Source: Clavelina lepadiformis (Eukaryota > Chordata > Ascidiacea > Aplousobranchia > Clavelinidae). Taken from it: 64,000 nucleotides of DNA. This document shows positions 49,974 to 61,471 of this stretch, piece after piece. The stretch spans positions 18,545,501 to 18,609,500 of the forward strand of contig NC_135245.1 in the NCBI RefSeq assembly GCF_947623445.1. Reading direction: 5' to 3'. The translations under genes were made by a program, and so were the position numbers. How positions within the stretch are numbered: position 1 is the stretch's first letter; every line of letters begins with the position of its first letter. The notes beneath the pieces were generated by a model, which saw only the letters and a list, made by a program, of their open reading frames with translations, searched no databases and was not told where the DNA came from.

Positions 49974-51538
49974 TCACACCATTGTGGCCTCATTGCAGGC
50001 AACACAGGAGTCGATTTCCCCGTTGGCGGGAGTCGAAAGCGCACCTCCCGGAAACGAAGACTCGGCGTTCAGCTCCGAGTTCATCTTCCCCAAACCCTGC
50101 ATAACTGCGGGGCAGGAGTAGTAAGAAAAAGTCTGTTCCTCCATGCCCGTGGTGGGAACGGACTCTCCCGGATGGGGATCCCCCTCGTGTAAATCCTGTG
50201 AATGAGTGGAAAGCGTTAAATAAAAAACACATTCATGATGAAGTGTGCAAGCTTACAGGCCATCTTATTCAAGCCTAGATACTGCAGTATCTTTTGTAAA
50301 CGAACTAATGAAGGTTTCACTTTTACGCTTAAAAGAATTAAAGTTAAGATATTTCAGGACGCAGAAACAAAAATTAAACAAAGAATTGTTTTCACCTTCG
50401 CAATATGAACCTGAACAGGAGGTGAGTAGCGGACGATGACGCCACGCTTGGCTTGTGGCGTGGCTGTTATCTTGTCTTCTTTGTGTTGGCCTGGCACGCT
50501 GAGTGTCATCCGGTAGGGTCTGACGGATTTGTCAGAACTGCAGATGTCTTTCACATTCTCCTGGAAGTTGGTGGTTGTAAAAGCGTAAACAAAGGGATTG
50601 ATGCAGCTGTTAGCCCAGGCTAGGCAGAGAGCGTACGGGTAGACTGCAGAGAAGAACGGTTCCGAAAAGTAGAATGCATGCCACCATCCGGACACGGCTG
50701 AGTACAAGTTCATCATCTGAGCGGGCAGCCAACAGATGAAGAAAGCGATGATTACAAACGCAGCGAGTTTGGCGATCCTGTCTTTGCTCACGCGTCGGCT
50801 TATCACCTTCTTTTTCACGGTGATCACGATTTGAACGTAGCATACCGATATCACGATCATGGGGATCACGAAACCAATCATGGCGTTTATAAATTGAATG
50901 AAACCCATCGTGGTTTGTTTGTTGAGATCAGTGGTGGGTATGAACAATATGCACTGAGTGATGTTAGATTGATCGTTTCTTTTCAGAGCAGAGTTAAAAA
51001 TCGAGGCTGCGGTTGGAGCCCCGGGTGTAACAACTCCGTCTGATTCTTCAGTTGCATTTACAGTGATGGCCGCCTCGCCGCCGGGATTAAGTTGTGGAAC
51101 TCTCAACACTTGGTACAAGAACCGCGGCAGTGCCAGTAAAAGAGCCAGGCACCAGATTCCACAGCTGACCCATCGCGCCACCGTGCGGTTGCGAAATCGA
51201 GAGACTTGCGTGGCGTGCACTACCGCCAGCCAGCGGTCCATGCTCATAGCAACCAAAAAGAAAATGCTCGCGTACATGTTGATGGACGTCAGGGAGCCAG
51301 AGAGTTTACACATGCCCAGTCCAAACCACCAGTCAAATTTGTTGAGGTAATAATGACCCCAGAAAGGTGTGGTGCAGAGAAAAAGGGTGTCCGCCACAGC
51401 CAAGTTGAACAGATACGTTGTCGTTGGTGACCAAGAACTTATTTGACGTAACAATACGAAGAGAACCAAAGAATTCCCGATAATTCCCAAGAAAAATAAA
51501 ATAAATATAAAAACGGCAATGACATAATTTGTGATCAT
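49974..51538 (-). CDS. Class A GPCR, RXFP3/RXFP4-like, paralogue 2, with spliced PDZ-ligand tail
   Basis: The receptor body lies on the minus strand, 51538-50411 (376 codons from the first ATG, MITNYVIAVFIFILFFLG). A phase-0 intron (donor CAG|GTTCAT, acceptor CTTTCCACTCATTCACAG) adds exon 50195-49974 (73 residues, DLHEGDPHPGESVPTTGMEE... ending NEATMV), 449 residues in all. Unspliced, the frame stops at 50354. Motifs: NLAVADTLF in TM2, TPFWGHYYLNKFDWWFG, CKLSGSLTSINMYASIFFLV, DRW, FFICWLPAQ, CLAWANSCINPFVY. The second extracellular loop holds NATEES (Asn-Ala-Thr sequon). The last three residues T-M-V form a class I PDZ ligand. It is most like paralogue 1, which also has a phase-0 intron in its tail. 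The extracellular N-terminus is almost absent, and an in-frame TAA sits a few codons upstream, so a missing 5' exon is possible. Confidence 0.85.
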
Positions 51539-54176
51539 TTTTACCGCTGGCTTCACAGTTCTTTAAACAACAAACTCAAGTGATAATAGACCTGTAATGC
51601 AACATATACCAAAATTAAAACTTTCTCCACGTTTCTTTAGTTACTAATAATAATAGGAAAAAGTGAGGCAATAATTTGGTTGTAAACTGCAGCAAATTCT
51701 GCTTATAAAGTCGTAATCTTTTACGGTAAGTGGTTAGGTTATATCGTATCCTGAAGGGTATACAGCAATTTTTTGCAACACCATTCATCGCCCTGTTTGA
51801 TGCGTTTAGGGCAGATGACAAGGTTCTTTACACTTCGCTGATGGCTAATAACGCTGACGGTGCATGTTACAAATATGAATTTGCTGAATGTGTCATTCAA
51901 TGTAAAACTGACTTCCAGACCTACGCTAACTATGGAAGACTGGTTCATCACTCATTGGCATAAATTATGTCGTAATAACTCTCATAAAATACCTTAATTT
52001 TGTTCATATTTCAACCTTTGCAGTTTCGTTGATGCTTTAGGCTCTGAAATTTGATATAGCCTGAAGTTACTCTTCTGATTGATTCTGACAACGTCGTCTA
52101 CCCGTCGTCAACACTACCTAGGCCAATTGAGGTGTGTTGTCTGCTGGCTTGACGCCATAGTGTTCGTAGCGGCCACTTTAAAATATGATATTTGACCCTC
52201 ATATTGTTCATAAACGTTCTTGCATTGTTTCGAAAGGCGACAAAAACGTGACATACGTTGGTGGCATATGTTGAAGCCCGAATAACTTTCTTTAAGCCTT
52301 GCAGCAAACCGAAAAATTAAACTGTACTGCATACTGAGGCCTCATCGAGCGTTCTTTCAAAAGTGCATGGCTTGAATTCGCATTCATTGTCCTTAAATTA
52401 AAAAGGACATCGACCTCCATCGATTTGGTCATTCTCGAACATTTTTTGAAATTGATTTTTTGGGCAAATGAAATGATTTCTACTCATTTGAACTCTTACA
52501 CTGTCAGACTAAAAGTAAAAATCGATGCAGGCATAAAATTACAATTTCAACACAACCTGGAACAGACGTTTATGACCTACTTAAACTCTGCAGTTTGTTC
52601 ACTGTTAAAGGTAATTAGGCATCTTGCCAATAGCTATTGCTGACAGAACGCTTTTATTTTATAACCGCAAGTTCAGGTAAGTTTAGGCAATAAAATAACT
52701 CCGGTTCGTGGTCACAGACGCAATACATTGGTGTTGAATTATCAGTAACATAACTTGCCAGGTGGTCACTGAGAACTAGGCTAACATTTCCAAGTGATTG
52801 GGCAATATTTTGCGGATAACGTCCAAGACTCACCGGAAATTTAACACCTCATCTGCCAAACTATGATCGAAATGTTCCAAGCTCAGCTGTATGCTAACAA
52901 CTGCTTATTTGCAAGACTATGCCTATACAGGTTTGAGAATAAATATTTTATATCGTACATTTTTATTATGCTGTTTGTATGTTTTTCTTCTGTCACCCAA
53001 TATTGTTTAAACATATTTAGCAGAATATTAAATTCTTATAATAAAAAATAGGGTTTATAGTTCTTTTAAGTTATTTAAGTTAGGTCTGCTTGATCTGATG
53101 CTGGACAATATACTGGAACTGCGCAGTGTATAACTAATATGACACAGATTCCTTTTATATATAGGTTGAAATTACAAACAACACTCGATCCGGTATTACT
53201 ACGTCGATGCATACGTCAAATTCCATCTATTTTAACTGCAACAATGCCATTTTCTCCTAGTATCCAATCTTTGAGGTCAATAACAATAGCTTGCCTATGT
53301 TGTGCACCTTGCAACTGCCTCATGAACTTGTGTGACTGCAGAAAATATCTTCATGACATCACAACAATAACAACATGGTGACGTGCGTTGCGCAATCGAT
53401 CCAAGGGGCTATTTAAATCGCTGTAGGTAATTAACCTTGCAACTGACGAAACAGGCTGCTTATAGCCTAGAACGGAACCGAGCAAGCGCAAAAATACGAA
53501 CTAGAAATGAAGAGTTTGCTGTTTCTAAATAGACAATCATAAATCTTGTTGACATTTATTGCCATCTTCCCCATCTGCTACTGTCACACAACGTCATGAA
53601 GTTTCGCTTAACTTCCGTAACAATACCAAGCTGACAACTGAATCTATTACGTCATAATAAAACATCATGACTATGCAATGCTTCTCTCAACTTGACTCCT
53701 CTGGACAATCATTAATAAAATATATTAGCCTAATATTAACGCCACTGGCGATATACCGGTATCTCTTCTGTACAGTCTTTTCAACGCGTCTTGCGACTCG
53801 GCTTCTATATACATAATCGCATTTCCTGTAACATGTAATCTGAATCACGAAGAAAGTATGTATCGCCTTTTGTCGGAATAATGTTACGTCATAATTAATG
53901 CGTCTTGCGCGCTGACCCTATAACTTAATGCAGTATTTACACCACAGTTTGTTGTCTTTATGTCTGTTAATTATTATTAATAGATGGAGCGGAATAGGCC
54001 ATTCCAGAAGACGGGCCAAACATTGATTGCTTCTGGCTTTAAAGGGCGATTGCGGTTGAATATGCTTTTCCAAAAGGCCAAGCTGACCTCTTATGACCCG
54101 AAGCATTACCACCCGCAAGTAATTTAGAAAACCGCTTAAGCCTTTTGGTCAACAAATGATTAATTAGTGCTATAGG

Positions 54177-54562
54177 CAGGGTTGTAATGTTGTCTTTATT
54201 TCTAAGATTTGCCCTCTGTTTGAAAGTCGGTGTTTTAGAAAATATTTTTGTCCTTATTTTCACTTGCGTCCTTATTTTTGTCTTATTTTTAGGGCAGAAG
54301 TTTCCGTATTGGGCATTTCGATACCTTAGCATGCCATTTCGGACCAATGGGAAGGAACAAGCAAACTCAAACTTAGACAAGACCTGACGTGAGGTGGAGA
54401 AACAAGTAGTGTCTCATCTTTTCGACACATCGCTTTCTCCTGCGGCCTTTTTGCATTGAATCGATGTGTCACAGAAATACATTCCATAACTTCTGATCCT
54501 CTTTAACCTTATTTTGTTTCCTGGTTGTCCTTATTTTCGAGTCCAGATCGATGGTAGACCTG
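54177..54562 (-). mobile_element. 386-bp hAT-like MITE (family H2), copy 1
   Basis: The ends CAGGGTTG and, inverted, CAGGTCTACCAT are flanked by GCTATAGG (54169-54176) and GCTATAGA (54563-54570), an 8-bp target duplication with one mismatch. The interior has repeated GTCCTTATTTT motifs, the reverse complement of those in the 355-bp element at 58,609, so the two are the same family in opposite orientation. Confidence 0.7.
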
Positions 54563-54581
54563 GCTATAGAAAATTCTAGAG

Positions 54582-54757
54582 CAGGGATGTCCAACCTGCG
54601 GCCCGCCTGAGATTTTTGTGCGGCCCGTTAGTCATTTTCACTCCAAAAGTATGTACTTTATGTACCCATTTTTCTTGAAATTTAATAGGTTCTGCGGCCC
54701 ATTGAATTATTTCAATTGACAATGCGGCCCACTATAATAAAAGGTTGGACATCCCTG
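54582..54757. mobile_element. 176-bp hAT-like MITE with perfect 8-bp target duplication
   Basis: TTCTAGAG flanks both sides (54574-54581 and 54758-54765). The inverted ends are CAGGGATGTCCAACCT and, inverted, CAGGGATGTCCAACCT (perfect 16 bp). GCGGCCC motifs recur inside. It lies 19 bp from the preceding MITE. The perfect ends and duplication suggest a fairly recent insertion. Confidence 0.9.
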
Positions 54758-56092
54758 TTCTAGAGTATAGAGTGATGCATAATTCATTTGGAAGCAACAG
54801 CGATGTCTCCACAACAAACAATAAACAAAAAGCAACATTAAATATTCATTATCGAGCGGCCTTTCATCAAAGTAATTGCGCATGCGCACTATCACATTTG
54901 GGAAATTGGAGTAACCGTAAATACGTATATCCATGCTTGGCAGGCATTAAACTTGCATGGTCTGATATTGCATTTTGGTGTAAAACGTTTTATGGTTCGC
55001 TTCTATTCTTTGTCTAGTCACGGCTTTGAGGTCACGTGCCATGAATTGATTCTAAACTGTAACGAATGTCAAATTCAACTGAAACGTATCAGATCGATTG
55101 CTCGAAATTGATTAAATCTTTGCGTGATTGAAGTGCGCTTGAGATCGGGTTGCACCGTGTCATGTCAAACAGATCTTCTTCTAATTTTCTTTCTTTGGTT
55201 ATTGATTTGTTATTAATTACAGTTTATCATATTTTTTATAATTGTACTAAATTGTACAGAAACATGCCACAATATTTAATATAAAATAACATTGTTTGAA
55301 AGATAATAATCACTCCTTGTTCTTGAAGTGTCGCTCAAACGACAAATTGCGTTTTGAATTGCTTAGTTAGTCGGGGTTATCTTGCTGCTGCTAACGCAAG
55401 AGAGCGTTATTAAAAATGTATATTTAGCCGAATATAATCCACGGCCTATAGGTCACTTTTCAGTCCATTTTTACCGGCTTATAAGTTTATTCAATTGTTC
55501 TAACATTTGCAAAACAACAGGCTGCGGTCTTACGTCATTAACACAACTAATTAAATGAGTCCGCGAAAGAATTTTGAAAAAATCAAATATCGTCAAAAAT
55601 ATTTTGCAAATTTCAGTCATTTAGACACCCCCAATGAATACCGTGACGTTATTTATGACGCCATACATTTCGACAGAGGCCCCTTTTCTATTTCTTTTAT
55701 TTACTGCTCATTGCCTGGAACAATTCTAACGCAAGATGTCCTTACGTTAAAAAGGATTCTGTTATTGCGAGATTCTGTCAAAATAAGTTTGGTTATAGCA
55801 ATTGTAATAACGTCTTAACAGCCTATGTCGTGTCAATTTAACTACCTTAACAATGACATTAAAAAAACGCTTACCCAAAAACTTTGTGTCAAAACGTGAT
55901 CGGTTTTAACCAGAAAATTTTACCACAGATGTCGTTAGAACCACATTATTCAATTTTAATTTAATAAACACAACAATGGTTTTGTTGCATGCACATGAAC
56001 AAAAAGATTAATAAAAAATACCGCTGTTAGAGATTTAAAAATAAACGCTAAAGCATAACGCTTTACTGTTCATTAGTTTATCCCAATCAAGC

Positions 56093-57163
56093 TTAAATGT
56101 GGTTGAAATTGATTAGCTTCGTCGTCTCCGCTTTCGGTGGCTGAACCCTGTTGACCTGTGGCGACGTTGCCTTCTGTGAGCATGGTTTGAAACTCACTTG
56201 CAATGTTTTGTTGAAATATCCATACAGCAATGGGTTGAGGCAACTGTTGGCCCAGGCGAGACAAATGGTGTAAGGATAAATCTGATCGAAAATCTTTTTC
56301 GGAAAAAACTTTAAACTGCACCACCAAGTGAACGCTGCCAAAAGATTCATGATTTGATTTGGAAGCCAACATACGAAAAATACTGCTACGATAGCTCCAG
56401 CTAGTTTTGCTATTTGGTCTTTTCGGGCAGGGTTAGAAATCAGTTTCTTGTTAACTGTGATAACGATTTTAGCGTAGCAGATAGAAATTACGGTAAATGG
56501 AAGCACAAAGCCGATTGTTCCGTTGAGAAATGCGAGAAGTCCGTGCGTTAACCTCATGGAGTATGCTTCAGGCACCGCTAATATGCATTGTGTTACACTT
56601 TGTGGCGAACCTGACCATTGTGTTGTTGTCGTTTTGGATGAAACCATACTGTTCGGGACAGTAGCTAAATTGTCAGTTAACGGCAAGCCAACACTGGTTA
56701 TGTTAAGGCTGACATTCTTGATTGTTATAGTCTTTGTAACTTGAAACACGTAGCGTGGGACACTGAGAATGCCCGCCGCTATCCATATGCCGTAGCAAGT
56801 GCAAATCACGATCCTGCGCGTGCGTTTCAGACCTAATGTGTGCGGGTGAACGACCGCAGCCCAACGATCTATGCTCATCGCCGTAATAAAGAAAATACTT
56901 CCGTACATGTTGACAGACGTAATCCCAGACATCAACTTGCACGAGATCTCTCCAAACTGCCAATTGAGCCCGTGTAGGTAATATAACCCCCAGAACGGCA
57001 CTGACAGCAGGAAGACCGTATCTGCGACCGCTAAGTTAAATAAGAAAATCGTGCAGGATTGCCAATCGCGTCTGTTGCGCAAAAGAACGAGCAGAATTAT
57101 TGAGTTTCCAGTGAAGCCGACGGTGAATATGCAAAATAGTATGATCGCGATTGCCGTCATCAT
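56093..57163 (-). CDS. Class A GPCR, RXFP3/RXFP4-like, paralogue 3
   Basis: Single-exon receptor of 356 residues from the first ATG at 57163 (MMTAIAIILFCIFTVGFTGN); the open frame reaches further upstream only through non-ATG codons. Motifs: NLAVADTVFLLSVPFWG in TM2, NWQFG, CKLMSGITSVNMYGSIFFIT, DRW then AAVVHP, IVAVFFVCWLPNQIMN in TM6, ICLAWANSCLNPLLY in TM7. CWLPNQ and CLAxxNSCLNPxLY match RXFP3/4 best among the receptors I can recall. The second extracellular loop has Asn sequons (NVS, NIT). The C-tail is short, ends NFNHI and shows no tail intron, unlike paralogues 1 and 2. Two copies of a hAT-like family lie on either side in opposite orientation. Confidence 0.88.
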   Translation of the reverse strand: MMTAIAIILFCIFTVGFTGNSIILLVLLRNRRDWQSCTIFLFNLAVADTVFLLSVPFWGLYYLHGLNWQFGEISCKLMSGITSVNMYGSIFFITAMSIDRWAAVVHPHTLGLKRTRRIVICTCYGIWIAAGILSVPRYVFQVTKTITIKNVSLNITSVGLPLTDNLATVPNSMVSSKTTTTQWSGSPQSVTQCILAVPEAYSMRLTHGLLAFLNGTIGFVLPFTVISICYAKIVITVNKKLISNPARKDQIAKLAGAIVAVFFVCWLPNQIMNLLAAFTWWCSLKFFPKKIFDQIYPYTICLAWANSCLNPLLYGYFNKTLQVSFKPCSQKATSPQVNRVQPPKAETTKLINFNHI

Positions 57164-57729
57164 TATGTAATCTCTTTCCTTTGAACTTTTATCTTTCAAC
57201 CTTCCGAACCTCCTTTAAATGTTTTGTTGCCCCCTTTTGATTGCAAAATTTCCCAGAAACCTCGACGTTTGTGGACGCTCAAGCTCACACCCTACAATCT
57301 TTGAAATATACAAGTTTATGAGAAACTCAATTGAAAGAACTCAGAAAATTCTTGAGTAACAGCCAGTTTTTAATTGCAATGTAAAATTATGGACAGTATG
57401 CTAACTTACAAAGCCTTAATAAAATACTTATCATTTAATTTCATTTTTTTGAAGTCTACAGCGGTTATATGTTAATCCCCTGAATGTCGTGCTATCAATC
57501 AGCTTAAGGAAAGTTGATGTTATTAGTCCACACTCGCCCACGACGAAGAGCCTTTGTCTAAGAATTTTCTCTCAGCTGCAAGTCCATCGCTGTTGTTCGA
57601 TGATTTTTAATGAGTTCTCGTTCATCTTATTTTATTTGACACTTAGTGAGCAATTTCCAAACATAGCATCGTAAAATTAGCCCAATGCCACAAAGCAGCA
57701 TTTTCCTTTCCTGTTGCTATGTGCTGAGG

Positions 57730-58035
57730 CAGAGTTGTTAGTCGGGTCGGGCTTTTCGGATAAGGTTCGGGCTCGGGTTTAAGCCTTAAAAAAATATCTT
57801 GTCAAATTTGGACCGGATTTCATACTCGCAATGTGCCACATTCGCGTCGTAATTTCACTTTTTTTACATGAATGTGAACGTACGCAGGTTGCTAACCTCC
57901 TGACAGAGATAAATGTGCAACTTAGCAAAGGATGACAGTCAAAAAATGATGTCAAAGATGATCTATCAAACTCGGTAAATTTAACGTTCGGAACAAGTTA
58001 GGGCTCTCAATAATTTCTAGGTTTCGGGTTACAAC
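57730..58035. mobile_element. Possible decayed DNA transposon
   Basis: CAGAGTTGTTAGTCGGGTCG at the left and, inverted at the right, AGAGTTGTAACCCGAAACC form plausible terminal inverted repeats around a GGTTCGGGCTCGGG-rich stretch. No target-site duplication is visible, so this is tentative. Confidence 0.35.
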
Positions 58036-58608
58036 TCTATGCGTTCAACTCTATTAATTACAACTCTGTGCGTATGATAACAAATGGTCCCGAAACCATA
58101 CGATCTGCAATACCTGCTGTATGATATGTGTCTTTGATTAAGACCTTCTCTTTTCTATACTAGACCCTTCCAAATACATTTAAAATCAATGTGATCGTCA
58201 ATATAAGCAGTTTGAAATGTATTTTTTCAGTTCTATTGACTTGAACGACTTAATGCACTTCAGTGATTCATAAAAGTCTTCCCTAAAAACCTATTAAAAG
58301 TCAATTGCGTCACCTTTCAGGTTCAACCGGATTTCTTTTCGGTTCTTTGAAACAATTTAAACAATTTTACAATTGATAAATTTATCGATTCGTGAATTCC
58401 GGGTTTCGTCAACTTTGTCATCTTTTTTGCTAAAATTGTTTTTTTTTCGTTTTTGCTGAGATTTGTTTGCCCTAAGATTGCGATATTACCTTTACGCTGA
58501 GATTGAAAACACATTTAAAACTTTGCCTATTTTCCATTGAAAACTAGAAATCAATAAATGTTATTTCAAAAATCACTCTAAAACACGTAATCGTCTATAC
58601 TCTATAAC

Positions 58609-58963
58609 CAGGGTTGCCATCAGTCTCAACTCAAAAATAAGGACGACTAGAAAATGAACGAGGAATACCACCTTAAACAGTGTACAAGAAGAGAAAGCAA
58701 CCAATGTTCCTAAAAAAAAAAAATAAATAAAAACAAGACACTATCTGCATGTCCTTAATTTTGGTATCTCTTTGGTACAAAATGGTATCGTAAAGGTGAC
58801 AAAATGCCCAAAATAAGGACAAAAGTGCCCACCTCCGCCCTAAAAATAAGGACGAAAGTGAAAATAAGGACATTTCTTAGAAAAAAGGACAAACATGTTT
58901 TCTAAGACACGGACCTTTAAAATAAGGACAAATCTTAGAAATAAAGACGGTATGGCAACCCTG
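58609..58963 (+). mobile_element. 355-bp hAT-like MITE (family H2), copy 2
   Basis: TCTATAAC flanks both sides exactly (58601-58608 and 58964-58971). The inverted ends are CAGGGTTGCCAT. The interior carries seven or more AATAAGGAC-type motifs. No transposase frame. Same family as 54,177-54,562, opposite orientation. Confidence 0.88.
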
Positions 58964-60129
58964 TCTATAACCCTGAGCGCTGTATTATGAGCCAGATAAA
59001 CGTCCTACGTAACAAATACCTCCACACAAGTAACAGGTATGACCGTATAGGACTATATAGATTATAGCCTGTTGGTTATGATGCTTTTTTGTAATTGCAA
59101 GCTATTACTTTGCTGGAAATACAAACCAACGCCTACAGACGAAAACGTGCCAACCGAGAGAGATTAATGAGCTTTCGGCATTTCCAACAGCAATTTTGCT
59201 TGAACGATACCGTAGGAACAAATTTCACGCGATTGGATATGCAACACTTCTACAGTCTAGCTAAAGTCTGCCACTATTCCAACGGAGAAAGATTGTATGC
59301 TCGAGGAGTTTTTACATTTTCTTGTGAATCTAACCTGAATGCCACGCCTACTAATAACCTAAACATTTTTTAGTATAAATCTGACCCAATTACGGTGAAA
59401 TAGTCACTTTCACAGTTCAAATAAGAATGTCCTTAAGAATTATCGTATTTATATTTCTTTAAGAGTCCAACTGCTCTATGAAAGGTTTATTGCACGCCTA
59501 GCATTCCCAAAGGCATTTCGGTAAAGTTCAATGGCGCAGTCGTTCAGATCTTTCAACCATGACGGAGATCAAACCCATTCACGTCACTTATGATGTTATA
59601 ATTACTTTTTTGAGCTAAGGCCAAGGTGACGCTTATTCGACTGCCCATGGGTTATGTCACAACAATGTTTGAAATGTTGTAAAATTATTGTTAACTTCAC
59701 TGATAAACTGTCACCATGTCATGGACTACACTTTGTATTGTACATCATTATTTTATTGGCTTGTCTTTGTGAACAAGTTTCAAATTATGACATATGTAAA
59801 AACATGAACATCGCATAAAGAAATAACAGAACGGTTTTGATTAGTTTAGATAGTTTGGTTTAAATACCAGATTATTTGATTTCTGTTTAACTAACCTGTT
59901 CGCTTGCAGAAATGTTTGTTTCTTTACCAATCACATTTCTTTATCACGTTTGAGAGAAAGACGAAACTCTTGTGGTCAATGGTACATAAAAAAGTAAACA
60001 ATGACAAGTATACAGTACAGTATCAGCAAAAGATTTTGAGATTCTTATTTAGGGAAGCATATTTACAAAACTTCTTTACAACAAGATTTACAACGCTTTT
60101 GTATACATTTTGTTGCTGTACCACGCAGA

Positions 60130-60275
60130 GTAGTGACCAAGTGACCAAAGTCAGGTCACAAGTCAAGTCATAAATGCAATTTCAATGAAACTCGAGTCAA
60201 CTCATGTCTTTGCAAAAAGTGACTCGAGTCCGAGTCAAGTCAAGTCACTGATTCGAGTCGTTACGACTCTAGTGC
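60130..60275. repeat. GACTCGAGTC / AGTCAAGTCA motif cluster
   Basis: Multiple GTGACC, AGTCAAGTCA and GACTCGAGTC units occur in about 145 bp (for example GTGACTCGAGTCCGAGTCAA). Related to the stretch near 18,290-18,430. It lies just downstream (3') of GPCR 4. Confidence 0.5.
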
Positions 60276-60331
60276 CACGACGGCCGATAAACTGGACTCT
60301 GGATACACGACAAATCAGTTAAAACAGCACT

Positions 60332-61465
60332 TTAAATATAGTGATTGACCGAATGGCAGCTAGCCCTGGTATAGCCACCTCTCCTTTCTGCATTAGCTTT
60401 AAGCGTTGAGAGCTTGACACTATTTGTGACTCTTTTTGACTCTCTGGCTGGTAAGCTTATCGAAGAATTACGTGATGAGAAGTCGGAAGGTCTCCGCTTT
60501 GAAAACGTGTCCCTGGCTTTAAGCTGGAAGTTGGTTGTGATGAAGGCGTAGGCTATAGGATTAAAGCAGCTGTGGCTCCAAGCTAGGCAGTATGCGTAAG
60601 GAAAAAACTCCTGGTAGATTCTGTTTTGAAGAAGGGATACATCCGCCCAGAAAGCGATAGAGGTGTAAAAGTTCAAGGCTTGCATAGGTAGCCAACAGAT
60701 GAAAAAGGCAGATACAATGCAACACGAAAGCTTTGCCACCTTGTCCTTTCGTACTCGTTTGCTGATTATATTGTTTTTTACCGCCGTTACAATTTTAACG
60801 TAACAAATACCGATGATGCACGTTGGAACCAGAAATCCAGTGAAGAATTGGAGAAAGCTCAATGCCCCTAAAACCGTAAACTTGTTTGGGTATTTGCTCA
60901 CACCGTGATAGTCGCAGTAAGAGTAAAATCCTTCTGTATTCTTGCCCCATGACTGGTTGAGAGAAACATCGGACTTGTTTGGCTCGGCAAAGATTCCCTC
61001 AAATATATTGGTATCCTTAAGTTCTTTGGTCTCGGCAAATATCGCGTTGGGTAAGCTTAAGATCGCGGCAAGGAGCCAAATTCCAAGACATCCCAATTTC
61101 GCCGTTTTATGTGTCCGCACGTGGGCGAACTTGATGGGGTGTGCTACCGCCACCCAGCGGTCGATGCTCATTCCAGTAAGAAAATAAATACTGGCATTCA
61201 TATTCAAAATTCCCCAGTACAAGAAGAATGTACACATCGGCGATCCGAAATTCCAATGCATCTGGTTCAGCATAGCTTGCGCCATGAATGGAATGGAAAG
61301 AAGAAACAAAGTATCGGCTGCGGCAAGATTAAATAAATAAATCGTCGGCACGCACCACGTTTTTCTCTGGCGAATCAACACCCAAAGCACGACTGAATTC
61401 CCGACAAGTCCGATAGCCATGATTACGTAAAGCAAAACACCGGGAGCAACGAACGATTCATGCAT
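60332..61465 (-). CDS. Class A GPCR, RXFP3/RXFP4-like, paralogue 4
   Basis: Single-exon receptor, 377 residues from the first ATG at 61465 (MHESFVAPGVLLYVIMAIGLVGN). Motifs: NLAAADTLFLLSIPF in TM2, HWNFG, Cys in TM3, YWGILNMNASIYFLTGMS then DRW, AAILSLPNAIFAETKEL at the end of TM4, FFICWLPMQALNFYTSIAFW in TM6, CLAWSHSCFNPIAY in TM7. The TM4 end and the WLPxQAL stretch are particularly close to RXFP3 (ALASLPSAIFSTT, CWLPNQAL). It is the most diverged of the four: the TM2 Trp of the ligand motif is Met, and TM3 is NMNAS rather than NMYGS. The second extracellular loop has NKS and NQS sequons. The basic, Ser-rich tail ends SVNHYI. Probably Gi-coupled, by analogy with RXFP3/4 only. Confidence 0.88.
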   Translation of the reverse strand: MHESFVAPGVLLYVIMAIGLVGNSVVLWVLIRQRKTWCVPTIYLFNLAAADTLFLLSIPFMAQAMLNQMHWNFGSPMCTFFLYWGILNMNASIYFLTGMSIDRWVAVAHPIKFAHVRTHKTAKLGCLGIWLLAAILSLPNAIFAETKELKDTNIFEGIFAEPNKSDVSLNQSWGKNTEGFYSYCDYHGVSKYPNKFTVLGALSFLQFFTGFLVPTCIIGICYVKIVTAVKNNIISKRVRKDKVAKLSCCIVSAFFICWLPMQALNFYTSIAFWADVSLLQNRIYQEFFPYAYCLAWSHSCFNPIAYAFITTNFQLKARDTFSKRRPSDFSSRNSSISLPARESKRVTNSVKLSTLKANAERRGGYTRASCHSVNHYI

Positions 61466-61471
61466 ATTCAA

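Larger units (their letters stand above)
51557..56092. other. Intergenic region with two hAT-like MITEs
   Basis: Between GPCR 2 and GPCR 3. Two hAT-like elements lie at 54,177-54,562 and 54,582-54,757. Scattered 60-110-codon frames overlap on both strands without family resemblance. No supported gene. Confidence 0.5.
57200..60331. other. Intergenic region between GPCR 3 and GPCR 4
   Basis: Holds the 355-bp hAT-like element, a possible decayed element at about 57,730-58,035, and GACTCGAGTC repeats at 60,130-60,270. No supported gene. Confidence 0.5.

Noticed and set aside
49990-50232. 80-codon minus-strand frame
   Set aside because: An alternative frame of the GPCR 2 tail exon; the phase-0 frame is the one compatible with the receptor body.
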